Below the pieces are notes generated by a model. The model was not told the origin of the DNA. It made no database searches and was given only the letters and a program-made list of their open reading frames with translations. A stretch of 64,000 nucleotides of DNA. It comes from an uncultured Chitinophaga sp. Its GTDB lineage: Bacteria > Bacteroidota > Bacteroidia > Cytophagales > Cyclobacteriaceae. Positions 46,021-56,308 of this stretch are shown one piece after another. The stretch covers positions 310,001 through 374,000 of the forward strand of contig CABHOK010000007.1 of the NCBI GenBank assembly GCA_902168205.1, written 5' to 3'. The number at the start of each line of letters is the position of its first letter. The stretch's first letter is position 1. Both the position numbers and the translations under genes were made by a program.

Positions 46021-46419
46021 AAAAGATACTTCTGCATCGATCTGCAACCTGACAACTATATATATATCTTATTGACCTCACGGTATACACCTGCAGGAAT
46101 ATCTTTATACTTATGGCGTAACTCGTTTCAAATCCGGAAACGAAGTCTGACAATCAATCCAATCGGAAATCTTTGCAAGTATAGTCGCTATCTTTTTCAT
46201 AGATAAAAATTAACGGCTGCAAAGTCGAAATTATAACCAGTATTCAGGTTAAGAAAATCAATCAGATCATTAAGATTTTCAAATATACTCATGCTCAAGG
46301 GTAAATATACGCTGATCATTCCCCGCTCCACAGTTTGAAATTCTTAATGATTGGTTTGATTCTCTTTAATTCTGTCGCAGGGAGTGACTCTACCTTTGCG
46401 CACAACAACTCAAGAAAGT
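46021..46419. other. 399-base intergenic region with a candidate promoter box
   Basis: AT-rich, includes a (TA)5 run at 46057-46066. An exact TACCTTTG box at 46391-46398, 21 bases before the ATG at 46420, could be the -7 element for the hydrolase gene, though no TTG stands at the matching -33 position. No gene or RNA is recognised in the rest. Confidence 0.4.
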
Positions 46420-47469
46420 ATGAAAAAGGTTATGACACTTATAGCCGCATCCCTCCTGCTGGCGGGGCAGGCTTATTCACAAACAAAAACAAAAGAAAAA
46501 ATGAAACAGACAGGAGAAAAAGACTTCTATACTTTTCAACTCAGTGATAAAGTAACAAGGCAAAAAGTAACATTTAAAAACCGTTACGGAATTACACTCG
46601 CTGGTGATTTATACTTACCGAAGAATCGCGGCAGTGAGTCGTTAGCAGCGCTCGCCATCAGTGGCCCGTTTGGCGCAGTGAAAGAACAATCATCCGGACT
46701 ATATGCACAGACTATGGCTGAACGTGGTTTTGCTGCGCTTGCGTTCGATCCTTCCTATACCGGAGAGAGTGGTGGTGAACCCCGTAATGTTGCATCGCCC
46801 GATATTAACACCGAAGACTTCAGCGCAGCAGTAGATTTTCTCGGATTGCAAAAAACAATTGACAGAAACCAGATCGGTATCATTGGTATATGTGGATTTG
46901 CCGGTATGGGATTAAACGCTGCTGCCATTGACAAGCGAATAAAAGCAGTTGCTACAACCAGTATGTATAACATGAGTCGCGTAATGGCAAACGGATACTT
47001 TGACGGACTTACGGCAGAGCAACGCGCCAACATGTTGCAGCAACTCGCAGAGCAACGCTGGAAAGATGCAGAACAGGGAACTTATGCTCCGAGCTCAAAC
47101 AGATTACCTGAAAAACTACAAGGTAACGAACCTCAATTTGTTGTAGACTATTTCAATTACTATAAAACACCACGCGGTTTTCATCCTCGCTCTATCAACT
47201 CGAATGCTGCGTGGACAGCTACCAATCCATTGTCGTTTATGAATTTTCCGTTGCTAACCTATATTAAAGAAATAGCGCCACGTCCGGTGTTGCTCATTGC
47301 AGGTGAGAATGCACACTCGCGTTACTTCAGCGAAGATGCGTATAAAGCAGCCAACGAGCCTAAAGAATTGGTAATTATCCCCAACGCAAGTCACGTTGAT
47401 TTGTATGACCGTGTGAATGTTATACCGTTTGATAAGCTGGAGAGTTTTTTTAGGGAGAGTTTGAAGTAG
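46420..47469 (+). CDS. Secreted alpha/beta hydrolase (DLH/YcjY-like)
   Basis: 349 residues from the ATG at 46420, chosen because it gives a clean signal peptide (MKKVMTLIAASLLLAGQAYSQ); an upstream GTG at 46384 is in frame but adds a non-signal extension. The hydrolase core has VTFKNRYGITLAGDLYLPKN, the nucleophile position in GICGFAGMG (Cys instead of Ser in the elbow, G-x-C-G-x-A-G), Asp in LIAGENAHSRYF and His in NASHVDLYD. A Cys nucleophile is as in dienelactone hydrolase-type enzymes. Substrate unknown. Single-gene unit sharing a two-way terminator with the catalase gene. Confidence 0.85.
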   Translation: MKKVMTLIAASLLLAGQAYSQTKTKEKMKQTGEKDFYTFQLSDKVTRQKVTFKNRYGITLAGDLYLPKNRGSESLAALAISGPFGAVKEQSSGLYAQTMAERGFAALAFDPSYTGESGGEPRNVASPDINTEDFSAAVDFLGLQKTIDRNQIGIIGICGFAGMGLNAAAIDKRIKAVATTSMYNMSRVMANGYFDGLTAEQRANMLQQLAEQRWKDAEQGTYAPSSNRLPEKLQGNEPQFVVDYFNYYKTPRGFHPRSINSNAAWTATNPLSFMNFPLLTYIKEIAPRPVLLIAGENAHSRYFSEDAYKAANEPKELVIIPNASHVDLYDRVNVIPFDKLESFFRESLK

Positions 47470-47532
47470 AGGTAAATTTTTAAGATTGGAAAATTGGAAG
47501 ATTTAAGATTTAAAAATTAGGTATAAGTATAT

Positions 47533-47569
47533 AAAAGTATAAAACCACCTTGCGGTGGTTTATACTTTT
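47533..47569. terminator. Bidirectional terminator between hydrolase and catalase genes
   Basis: Core stem AAACCACC/GGTGGTTT with a TTGC loop, extended by AAAAGTAT/ATACTTTT flanks with one bulged base. Located between convergent genes, with T-runs usable in both directions. Confidence 0.8.
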
Positions 47570-47586
47570 ATGATGACTTGTTCTTT

Positions 47587-49776
47587 TTATGCGGGGACCT
47601 TTCGGTTTTTTTCGCGGTCCCAGAATCGGTGAAGGGCTATTGCCTGGATGAATGTTGATGCAAGTTTTTTGGTGTTGTCGTGTAGTATAATGCCTTCGCG
47701 CAGGGCGGTCTTCTCGCTCTTGTCTTCTGGTAACTTTTTGACAAAGTACGTTTGCTGAAGCATTTGTAAAGCATCGGCATCGGCTGCTATAGCTTTGCAA
47801 TGTTTAAAGGCTTCGTTGAGAAAATGTACCGCGGCTGGTTCGGCAGAAAGTGTGGCTACGCTGTTAATTCCCGAAGGCACATATACTGCATCATAGAATA
47901 CTGATGCACCGGTGAGAAATGTTTTGCTGACAGCGATCTCCGCACCATTCTCTGCTATAATTTTCCCCAGTTTAGGAGCAATTACTTCTACAATCGCGCC
48001 TTCATTCTCAAGTGCTTCGCGTACAAGGGTCAACGATGGTTCATGAACACCATCAGCAGCAAGTATAGCAATCTTCCGCGTACGAATCGAATCTTTAATT
48101 GTGCCGGTCATACTTAACGACTCTGACCGGGCAAGAGAACCTTCCTTCACAATCGGCTGATAGCTTTGAGAATCTGCGTCAGCCGGTATACTTTGATTAA
48201 GATGACCATTCAGTGTTTTAGGAATTGACAAACCTAACCCGTGCGCTACTTCATTGGCAAGGCCATTGTCTACGTGTGCCAGTATAACAAGCATTCTTTC
48301 GCGTACCGATACTGTCTCAACTTTACCTAACTCAAATCGTAAGGCATCTACTATATGATTCTTCTCCGGCTCGGACTGACTGTTATAGAACAACCGCGCC
48401 TGACTGAAGTGATCCATGAAGCTGGGACTTCGTTCACGCACTTTGCGCGCATCTACTTTCTCAGCATACGAAGCAAAACCTCCTTCCAACGCTTTTGCCT
48501 GAAAAGGACAACCTCCACCAAGTGAATTAGGACTATAGCTTGTCTTGCCACGATTAATGGTTTGCCGCATATAGCCATCACGTTGGTTATTGTGAATGGG
48601 TGCCACCGGCCGGTTAATCGGTATCTCGTGAAAATTCGGACCGCCCAGGCGAATCAGTTGCGTGTCGGTATAGGAGAATAATCTTCCCTGCAGCAGTGGA
48701 TCATTAGTGAAATCTATACCGGGCACAATGTTCCCTACATGGAAAGCAACCTGTTCAGTCTCGGCAAAGAAATTATCCGGATTACGATTCAACGTTAATT
48801 TACCGATGCGCTCAACCGGCACAATTTCTTCCGGAATAATCTTGGTAGGATCGAGCAGATCGAATTCAAATTTATGTTCATCTGCTTCCGGAACTATCTG
48901 CACGCCTAACTCCCACTCCGGGTAATTACCGCTCTCTATAGCCTCCCATAAATCTCTTCGGTGAAAGTCAGGATCTTTACCGGATATATTCTGCGCTTCA
49001 TCCCAGGCAACGGAGTGTACACCCAAAAGAGGTTTCCAGTGGAACTTAACGAAATGCGCTTCGCCTTTTTCATTTACCAACCGAAACGTGTGTACACCAA
49101 ATCCCTCCATCATCCGGTAACTTCTTGGTATAGCACGATCACTCATCAGCCACATGATCATGTGCGTTGACTCGGGCATCAATGAAATAAAATCCCAGAA
49201 TGTATCATGCGCAGATGCAGCTTGTGGCATTTCATTATCCGGTTCAGGTTTTACAGCATGAACAAGATCAGGGAACTTGATTGCATCCTGGATAAAAAAT
49301 ACAGGCATGTTATTACCTACCAGGTCAAAATTACCTTCGTCTGTATAGAACTTAACAGCAAAGCCTCTTACATCGCGGGCCAGATCGGTTGAGCCGCGCG
49401 ATCCTGCTACCGTAGAGAACCGTACAAATACAGGCGTAACTTTATCGGGGTCTGTCAGAAAACTTGCCCGGGTATATTTAGCCAATGATTTATATACCTG
49501 GAACACACCGTGCGCGGCAGAGCCCCGCGCATGAACTATACGCTCCGGAATTCTCTCATGATCAAAATGAGTAATCTTTTCCCTAAGTATAAAATCTTCC
49601 AGGAGTGTGGCACCGCGTGATCCGGCCTTCAGTGAATTTTGATCATCGTTAATGCGTACACCCTGGTTGGTTGTCATCAATTCATTCGAACTATCTTCTT
49701 TGTGTACTTCCAGTCCAACAATTTTATCATTGACAGGATTCGTATCCGAAGCTGATACATTTTTTTTCTTTGCCAT
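47587..49776 (-). CDS. katE: Large-subunit monofunctional catalase (HPII/KatE type)
   Basis: 729 residues. The haem catalase core holds the distal His82 in ERIVHARGSAAHG, the Asn in GNNMPVFFIQDAIKFPD and the proximal Tyr in RLFSYTDTQLIRLGG. Residues about 560-720 are the C-terminal class I amidotransferase/DJ-1-like domain of clade 2 large catalases (KIAILAADGVHEPSLT, VYVPSGINSVATL). It decomposes hydrogen peroxide in the cytosol. It lies 42 bases downstream of a YciF-like ferritin-fold gene on the same strand, suggesting a shared oxidative or stationary-phase unit. Confidence 0.96.
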   Translation of the reverse strand: MAKKKNVSASDTNPVNDKIVGLEVHKEDSSNELMTTNQGVRINDDQNSLKAGSRGATLLEDFILREKITHFDHERIPERIVHARGSAAHGVFQVYKSLAKYTRASFLTDPDKVTPVFVRFSTVAGSRGSTDLARDVRGFAVKFYTDEGNFDLVGNNMPVFFIQDAIKFPDLVHAVKPEPDNEMPQAASAHDTFWDFISLMPESTHMIMWLMSDRAIPRSYRMMEGFGVHTFRLVNEKGEAHFVKFHWKPLLGVHSVAWDEAQNISGKDPDFHRRDLWEAIESGNYPEWELGVQIVPEADEHKFEFDLLDPTKIIPEEIVPVERIGKLTLNRNPDNFFAETEQVAFHVGNIVPGIDFTNDPLLQGRLFSYTDTQLIRLGGPNFHEIPINRPVAPIHNNQRDGYMRQTINRGKTSYSPNSLGGGCPFQAKALEGGFASYAEKVDARKVRERSPSFMDHFSQARLFYNSQSEPEKNHIVDALRFELGKVETVSVRERMLVILAHVDNGLANEVAHGLGLSIPKTLNGHLNQSIPADADSQSYQPIVKEGSLARSESLSMTGTIKDSIRTRKIAILAADGVHEPSLTLVREALENEGAIVEVIAPKLGKIIAENGAEIAVSKTFLTGASVFYDAVYVPSGINSVATLSAEPAAVHFLNEAFKHCKAIAADADALQMLQQTYFVKKLPEDKSEKTALREGIILHDNTKKLASTFIQAIALHRFWDREKNRKVPA

Positions 49777-49818
49777 GAACGAAACGGTTATATAATGATT
49801 GAGATATAGTCTTTGCCA

Positions 49819-50373
49819 CTATTCCGTGGCAGCATCGTAGTTAACTGTGTTTTCAGCAATCGCTGTAAGAAGTTCATCGGTCTCTTTTTCTTCCGCTAAT
49901 GTTTTGGCGAGAATAACCGCGATGTCGTCACGACCAATCGTTTTGGCAAGCTGTGTTAAACTGCCGTACGCTGCTATTTCATAGTGCTCAACTTTTTGCG
50001 CAGCGATAATAAGACCTACGTCACGCGTAGCTGTACCTTCATCGGTATCTTCAATGATACTTTCTCCTTCCAGCACAAGTCCTTCCATTGCATCACATTT
50101 CTTGGCCTGGATCTTCTCCTGCAAAAGTTCAAATACCTGTTCGAGTCTTTCAACATGCAGCTGTGTTTGCTGCAGGTGATTGGCAAATGCTTCTTTCAAT
50201 CCATCGGAAGTGGCGGCACGCTCCATCTTTGGCAGCGCCTGGGTAAGATGTTTTTCTGCCCAGTAGATATCTTTAATCTCATCGGTGAAGAGAACCAACA
50301 GAGCTGATTGAAACTCTTCTCTGGTTTGCACTGCAACTTTTGCCTTCGTAGTTTTTTTGGTTGTTGTAGCCAT
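49819..50373 (-). CDS. Ferritin-like YciE/YciF (DUF892) protein
   Basis: 184 residues. A Lys-rich N-terminus (TTTKKTTKAKVAVQTREEF) leads into a four-helix bundle with the DUF892 pattern FTDEIKDIYWAEKHLTQALP, HLQQTQLHVERLEQVFELL and QKVEHYEIAAYGSL, including the Glu and His residues of the di-metal site. Such proteins are stress-induced and often sit beside catalase genes, as here. Precise activity is unknown. Confidence 0.93.
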   Translation of the reverse strand: MATTTKKTTKAKVAVQTREEFQSALLVLFTDEIKDIYWAEKHLTQALPKMERAATSDGLKEAFANHLQQTQLHVERLEQVFELLQEKIQAKKCDAMEGLVLEGESIIEDTDEGTATRDVGLIIAAQKVEHYEIAAYGSLTQLAKTIGRDDIAVILAKTLAEEKETDELLTAIAENTVNYDAATE

Positions 50374-50749
50374 GGGTAATTTTTTTAGTACAGAACTACG
50401 GGAAATAATTATGCCGCTGGCGTAGTGTGGTGTTTATACTTAACCAGTTATATACTCATCGCATGGAGCACGCGTGAATTCAAAACACCATCTTACTATT
50501 CGCAGACTATATGTTATTAAATACAATCAATTTGAGTTGATCTTTGTTGCGTTGAAACAAATCCTGCAGCCGTCATCTTTGATCCTGGCATGGTTTGAAC
50601 CTTCCTTGATTCCCTTCAAACCCACATTTCCGGGCAAATTCGCGGGGCGACATAAATAATTTATCCGCTTCCTTGCAAACGTTTGAAATACTCGCTATAT
50701 ATGCATGAGGTTAATAAGTGTTCATAAAACACTTCAATAAAAGCAATCC
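50374..50749. other. 376-base intergenic region, divergent promoters
   Basis: Lies between the YciF/catalase unit (minus) and the ECF sigma gene (plus). A 61-codon frame at 50474-50659 has no recognisable features and is probably chance. No exact promoter box was found. Confidence 0.4.
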
Positions 50750-51418
50750 ATGGCTGAGCAAAGTCTACATGTTCAAGAAACCTTCCGGGAAACTGGTTCA
50801 GACCAGTTTGTTCAGCCTGAAGTGAGCACTTCCGAGGGACAAGTCTGGATTGATTTTCTGCAGGGTAATGATAAAGCACTTGTCTCACTCTATCATCAGT
50901 ACGCAAATAAACTCTTTAATTACGGCAGGCAGTTCACACATGATAAAGAGCTTATCGCGGATACTATACAAGATGTTTTTTTAACATTGATCCGAACGCG
51001 ATCAAAGTTGAGTGTGGCAACCTCGGTAAAATTTTATCTGTATGCTGCCTTTCGAAGATCGCTTGTGCGACAACTCAAACACAACAGCAAGTTTGTTCTT
51101 CCGGAAGATATGGAAGATGAAAGCTTTCAGATCTCAATCAATGCAGAGTATCTCTCGGTCAATCCGAATCTGAACAACGACCAGAAAAAAATTGTAATGC
51201 ATTTTTGCAACAAGCTTCCTTCGCGACAGCGTGAGGCGTTGGTCCTGCATTATTTTGAAGATCTGAACTATGCCGAAATTGCCAAGGCGATGAAGTTATC
51301 TACTACCAAATCAGCGCGCACTATGGTATATCGTGCCCTTGATTCTTTATCGCAGCTTCTTTCCACATGGAAAAAAGAATTGACAATATTTATTAGCTTT
51401 CTTTCACTGTTTTTTTAA
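50750..51418 (+). CDS. ECF RNA polymerase sigma factor
   Basis: 222 residues. Sigma-2 is at about 45-110 (LVSLYHQYANKLFNYGRQFT, then IADTIQDVFLTLIRTR) and sigma-4 at about 150-205 (LPSRQREALVLHYFEDLNYAEIAKAM). It has a C-terminal hydrophobic tail (ELTIFISFLSLFF). The order sigma, FecR, STN-bearing SusC, SusD is the standard trans-envelope signalling set of Bacteroidota: binding of substrate to SusC frees the sigma factor through FecR. Confidence 0.93.
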   Translation: MAEQSLHVQETFRETGSDQFVQPEVSTSEGQVWIDFLQGNDKALVSLYHQYANKLFNYGRQFTHDKELIADTIQDVFLTLIRTRSKLSVATSVKFYLYAAFRRSLVRQLKHNSKFVLPEDMEDESFQISINAEYLSVNPNLNNDQKKIVMHFCNKLPSRQREALVLHYFEDLNYAEIAKAMKLSTTKSARTMVYRALDSLSQLLSTWKKELTIFISFLSLFF

Positions 51419-51670
51419 TTCAGAATCTCCCGCTGCGGTATACCTGATATACATATATCGGGTATCATACCATCTATATATAGCCCTCCTGTAATGATAG
51501 CGTGTTGATCGCAGGCTGAACGTTAGTGCTGCCTTGCCTCATTTTCTGCCCCGAAAACATTTTTTTACTCTTTCTGAAAAAAAGCCTGCAAACGATGTAG
51601 TCATTTCATCGCGGTGTGTCTCTATATATCCAAAGAGAAGACTTAGAGACTAAATAATATACCCTCCCCT

Positions 51671-52711
51671 ATGGCATTTGACCCGCAGACTGAGACCGAC
51701 TTTCTAAAACATGAATATTTTGTGCAGTGGGTTCTGTCCCCCACCAAAGAGTCATCCGCATACTGGCAACACTGGCTTAAACAAAATCCCGACAAGGTAG
51801 AAATGCTGGGCGCTGCCCGCGATCTGCTGCTTTCATTCGAAATGAAGGAGACGCACAGTATGGACGATACTACCTACTATAAAATCCTGGATAACCTCCT
51901 TCAGGAAAATGCTAAACAAAAAGATAACGATACTTCGGGGCGTTCCAACGGGTGGCTGCTGGCAGCGGCATCGGTCATCATTTTCTCAAGCATTGCACTG
52001 GTTGGTTATTTCACGTTAACAAAGGATAAAGACACCGCTCCTATAGCACAAGCGATCGAGTATAATTATGAGTCGGTACCGGGCGGAGTAAAGAAAACCA
52101 TTATGCTGCCGGACAGCTCGATCGTTACCCTTAACTCCGTTAGTGAACTGAAATACCCAACTCGTTTTTCTGATACAGTACGGGAAGTATATCTCACCGG
52201 GCAAGCGTTCTTCGAGGTAACAAAAAATGCACGTGCTCCCTTTATCGTACATACCAAAAAATTTTCTACGTGTGTACTGGGTACTTCATTTGATATTCGC
52301 TCATATGAAGGTGAAAAGAGCAACCACGTAGCGGTAGTAACCGGTAAAGTGCGTGTGATGACGCTGGAAGGCAATTCGCAATTGCTGTTGCCCCACGACA
52401 TGACAAGCTATAATGAGAATCAAAAGACACTGAAGAAGTCAACGTTCGATCCTGCTTTCCTGTTAGCCTGGCGCAAAGGTATAATTGTCTTCGATCACGC
52501 CACATTCGAAGAAGTGACCACCTACCTGTCGCGATGGTATGGCGTTGATTTTAACATTGAAAAAGATTTCAAAGTAAAGGGATTATATACAGGCGAGTTC
52601 AACAAGGAGCCGCTGATCACGGTACTAAACGGTATATCATACTCCTCGCATTTTTCATTTCGCGTGGATGGCAAGACTGTATACATATCCAAACCTAAAC
52701 CAAACCTATAA
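51671..52711 (+). CDS. FecR-type anti-sigma factor
   Basis: 346 residues. A cytosolic N-terminal domain (about 1-90), one membrane helix (GWLLAAASVIIFSSIALVGY), then a periplasmic FecR domain (SVPGGVKKTIMLPDSSIVTL, VYLTGQAFFEVTKNARAPFI, FSTCVLGTSFDIRSY) and a C-terminal DUF4974 domain (FDHATFEEVTTYLSRWYGVD). It receives the signal from the STN domain of the SusC encoded next and controls the ECF sigma factor encoded upstream. Confidence 0.93.
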   Translation: MAFDPQTETDFLKHEYFVQWVLSPTKESSAYWQHWLKQNPDKVEMLGAARDLLLSFEMKETHSMDDTTYYKILDNLLQENAKQKDNDTSGRSNGWLLAAASVIIFSSIALVGYFTLTKDKDTAPIAQAIEYNYESVPGGVKKTIMLPDSSIVTLNSVSELKYPTRFSDTVREVYLTGQAFFEVTKNARAPFIVHTKKFSTCVLGTSFDIRSYEGEKSNHVAVVTGKVRVMTLEGNSQLLLPHDMTSYNENQKTLKKSTFDPAFLLAWRKGIIVFDHATFEEVTTYLSRWYGVDFNIEKDFKVKGLYTGEFNKEPLITVLNGISYSSHFSFRVDGKTVYISKPKPNL

Positions 52712-52743
52712 CGATGATGCACGCTGATGACTCAACCTGAAAG

Positions 52744-52775
52744 TTGAAGAGCCGGATATAATCCAGCTCTTCGAA
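52744..52775 (+). terminator. Hairpin between fecR and susC genes
   Basis: Stem GAAGAGC-c-GGAT (52746-52757) pairs with ATCC-a-GCTCTTC (52761-52772), one mismatch, 3-base loop, no T-run. It probably acts as an attenuator or stabiliser separating the low-level regulator genes from the highly expressed susC. Confidence 0.55.
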
Positions 52776-52849
52776 TGCAACTCCCCCAGGATTTCGCAGG
52801 TCGCCGGGAGATGCCGCAAACATTTGTATAACACAAACATATCAAAGGT

Positions 52850-55800
52850 ATGATACCATCATTACTTAAAAAAGTACTGACCATGACGAAGTATGCATTT
52901 TATGGTCTGATTCTACAGTGCACGACAATGACCGTTCTATTGTCCTATAACGGCACCATGGCACAACGTAAAAGCATGAAGAACATCTATGTCACGATCA
53001 ACGTACAGCATCGTCCCATAAAAGATGTTTTCCATGAAATCGAAAAGGCAACCGGTTTGCATTTTGCCTACAACAATGTAAACCTGAAAGCAACGGACAG
53101 TCTTTCCATCACAACCGAAAAGAAAGACCTGGCTACGCTGCTGGGCGAGATCGCGGGGAAAACCGATCTTCGCTTCAGACGCATCAACGACAATATACAT
53201 GTAACCCGTGTTGAAGAATCGAAAGAACCAACACCACCGGTTACCGAAATCACGCAGCGGCAGATAACCGGTACCGTTACGTCTTCGGATGATCAATCGG
53301 CTATGCCCGGTGTAAATGTTGTTGTAAAGGGAACAACGAACGGCACAGTGACCGATGCCAGTGGAAAGTATACTATAGATATACCCGATGACAACGCAGT
53401 GCTTGTATTCAGCTTCATTGGTTTCCAGACGACAGAGGTTCCAGTCGGTACACAATCTGTTCTGGATGTAACACTCACAGCAGATGTTACCGCGCTGGAT
53501 GAAATTGTTGTTATCGGTTATGGTTCGCAAAAGAAATCGGACCTCACCGGTTCGGTTGCTATTGTCGGCACGAATGAAATCAGAAAATATGCAACAAATG
53601 ATATAGCGCAGTTACTGCAGGGACGTGCCGCCGGTGTTGCTGTTACCAGCGATGGACAGCCAGGCGCTTTCCCCAGTGTTCGCATTCGCGGTATAGGAAC
53701 ATTCGGAGACGCTGAACCGCTCTATGTGATTGACGGTGTACCCATCGGTACAACCCCGCGCGACTTCAACCCGAATGATGTTGAGTCGATACAGGTGTTG
53801 AAAGATGCATCGGCCGGAGCTATATATGGATCGCGTGCAGCAAACGGTGTGGTGATCATTACTACCAAGCAGGGAAAAAAAGAAACACCTTTACGGGTAG
53901 AGTATAATGCATACTATGGTGTTGATAAAGTCTGGCAACACATGCCCGTTACCAACCGGGTACAGTACCAGATGCTGAACAACGAGTCGCAGTTGAATGG
54001 CGGTGGAACGCTGGCACCGGGTAACGATCCTAATTCTCCGTTGTTCATCAGCAACATTGATACCGACTGGCAGGATGTTGGTCTCAAAACCGGTATACGC
54101 CAGGATCATAACCTGAATTTCTCCGGGGGAAGTAAAACATCAACCTATAATTTGTCGCTGGATTACCTGAACAACCAGGGAACATTTGTCGGCAATGGCC
54201 CTTCTTTCAATCGCTACGCTATACGCATTAACTCAACCACGGAGAAAGGTATTTTCAAAATAGGCGAATCGGTATACTATACGCATTCGCATGAAAATGC
54301 ATTAACAAACTCGGCAGCATTTCTGAATGGTAACAGACCTCCGCTCATCAATGATTTACTCATGGCCATTCCTACCATGCCATTGTATGACCCCAACCGC
54401 GTTGGTGGTTATGGTGGAACTTCATCCAATGTAGAGCGTGCTATTGTATTAAATATACCCGGACTAAACAGCCTCGTGAAAAATTATACCGATGTCGATC
54501 GGATTTTTGCGAATGTATATGCCGAGACAAAATTGCTTAACAAAAACGGTCACCGCATCAACTATAAACTGAACCTGAGCTACGATAAAACATTTGCGCG
54601 CGATTATTTCTTCCAACCCGTGCTGGACCTGGGCTTCTTCTTCCAGTCTGCCATACCACGACTGGATGAAGGAACCCGGATATATACCACTGGCCTCGTT
54701 GAAAACACGATAACGTACCAGAAGACCTTTGGTCGTCATGGTATAGATATACTTGCAGGACAGATGTACCAGGCTGGCAGCACGGATGTACAAAGTGGTC
54801 ATACTGAAAACCTGTCAAGTCCCTATTACCCCGTGCTCGATAATGGAAGTAACAAGTCAGCCAGTGGTTCTTCGTATCGCAATACACTTTCATCTTTCCT
54901 CGGCCGCGTAAACTATAATTACGATGACCGATATTTACTGACCGCTACTATTCGCAGAGATGGATCTTCACGCTTTGCTCCATCCAACCGGTATGGAAAT
55001 TTCCCATCCGTTGCATTGGCCTGGAAACTTCACAACGAAAAAGTATTTCAGTTACCGGCATTCATCTCCGAACTGAAGGCGAGAGTGAGTTATGGTGAGC
55101 TCGGCAATCAAAGCATTGGCGACTACCTGTACGCAGCAACCATAAACCCAAACTTGTCCTATAACTATAATGGGCAAAAAGTAACAGGCGCAACACAAAC
55201 AGCCTTGGTTGATCCCAACATAAAATGGGAGTCTAAAATAACCAGCAATGCCGGTATAGATGTAGCATTCCTGGAAGGCAAATTTGATCTGACGGTAGAG
55301 TACTATCGTAACAAAACAAAAGATGTACTGGTAGGTGTACCGATCCCGGCCTCCACTGGTTCCAACGGCAATCCCGTTGTGAATGCGGGAAGTTTACAGA
55401 ACACAGGCTTTGAATTCACGGTAGGTTATCACAAGAAGACCGGTGAGTTTACATTCGACATTTCTGCGAATGCCTATACACTGAAGAACAAAGTACTCTC
55501 CCTCGGAGGTTTCGATGAACCGGTATACGGTGTAGGTTCCAAAACGCAGGTAGGAAGCTCCATCGGTCAGCATTTCGGCTATAATGTGGAAGGTATATTT
55601 CAATCACAGGACGAAATCGCGAGCCATGCGTTTCAAAATGCAGGCACAGCACCGGGTGATTTGAAATTCACCGATCAGCTCACGGTAGATACCAATGGTG
55701 ATGGTGTTCCGGATGCAGGCGACAACGTAATCAATGCAGAAGACAGAGTATATCTTGGAAGAGCATTGCCTAACTTTTACTATGGCTCCAACTTCTCGGC

Positions 55801-56260
55801 CAGCTACAAGAATTTCGACTTGACGCTTTTCGTTTCCGGCAGCACTGGCAATGTAATCAACAACTGGACCTATCGATTGCTGATGCATACGACAGACTAT
55901 ATGAACTATCATGAAGATGCATTGAACCGCTGGACACCTGCCAATACGAATACGGATGTTCCGCGCCTGGTAACGGGTGACCCGAATAACAACGGAGGCG
56001 ACAACAACCGGAAAGACTGGCTTCAAGATGGAACATACCTCCGGATCAATACACTTTCGTTAGGGTATAAATTGAAAGATAATCTTGTAAAAGGACTGAC
56101 GAACTCCAGAGTATATATCACGTGTCAGAATTTATACACGTTTCAAAAGTATAAAGGGTATAACCCGGACTTCACCTCCGGTGTTTGGAATCCTGGTTTC
56201 GATGCCGGGTCATATCCTAAACCAAGAACGATTATGGTAGGTGTACAACTTGGCTTCTGA
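52850..56260 (+). CDS. SusC-type TonB-dependent transporter with STN signalling domain
   Basis: 1136 residues. Signal peptide (about 1-38), then an STN domain (about 46-118; HRPIKDVFHEIEKATGLHFA), a carboxypeptidase-like domain (about 130-215; ITGTVTSSDDQSAMPGVNVV), the plug (about 220-345; LDEIVVIGYGSQKKSDLTGS is the TonB box region) and a beta-barrel to the C-terminal Phe. The STN domain contacts FecR, so this SusC is both importer and sensor. With the GH43 enzymes downstream its load is inferred to be arabino-oligosaccharides. Confidence 0.96.
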   Translation: MIPSLLKKVLTMTKYAFYGLILQCTTMTVLLSYNGTMAQRKSMKNIYVTINVQHRPIKDVFHEIEKATGLHFAYNNVNLKATDSLSITTEKKDLATLLGEIAGKTDLRFRRINDNIHVTRVEESKEPTPPVTEITQRQITGTVTSSDDQSAMPGVNVVVKGTTNGTVTDASGKYTIDIPDDNAVLVFSFIGFQTTEVPVGTQSVLDVTLTADVTALDEIVVIGYGSQKKSDLTGSVAIVGTNEIRKYATNDIAQLLQGRAAGVAVTSDGQPGAFPSVRIRGIGTFGDAEPLYVIDGVPIGTTPRDFNPNDVESIQVLKDASAGAIYGSRAANGVVIITTKQGKKETPLRVEYNAYYGVDKVWQHMPVTNRVQYQMLNNESQLNGGGTLAPGNDPNSPLFISNIDTDWQDVGLKTGIRQDHNLNFSGGSKTSTYNLSLDYLNNQGTFVGNGPSFNRYAIRINSTTEKGIFKIGESVYYTHSHENALTNSAAFLNGNRPPLINDLLMAIPTMPLYDPNRVGGYGGTSSNVERAIVLNIPGLNSLVKNYTDVDRIFANVYAETKLLNKNGHRINYKLNLSYDKTFARDYFFQPVLDLGFFFQSAIPRLDEGTRIYTTGLVENTITYQKTFGRHGIDILAGQMYQAGSTDVQSGHTENLSSPYYPVLDNGSNKSASGSSYRNTLSSFLGRVNYNYDDRYLLTATIRRDGSSRFAPSNRYGNFPSVALAWKLHNEKVFQLPAFISELKARVSYGELGNQSIGDYLYAATINPNLSYNYNGQKVTGATQTALVDPNIKWESKITSNAGIDVAFLEGKFDLTVEYYRNKTKDVLVGVPIPASTGSNGNPVVNAGSLQNTGFEFTVGYHKKTGEFTFDISANAYTLKNKVLSLGGFDEPVYGVGSKTQVGSSIGQHFGYNVEGIFQSQDEIASHAFQNAGTAPGDLKFTDQLTVDTNGDGVPDAGDNVINAEDRVYLGRALPNFYYGSNFSASYKNFDLTLFVSGSTGNVINNWTYRLLMHTTDYMNYHEDALNRWTPANTNTDVPRLVTGDPNNNGGDNNRKDWLQDGTYLRINTLSLGYKLKDNLVKGLTNSRVYITCQNLYTFQKYKGYNPDFTSGVWNPGFDAGSYPKPRTIMVGVQLGF

Positions 56261-56308
56261 TCGAAGCTGAACTTCTACCCTATACGCTAACTAAAAACTT
56301 TGAAACAC

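Noticed and set aside
50474-50659. 61-codon frame ahead of the ECF sigma gene
   Set aside because: No recognisable motif and placed in a divergent promoter region.
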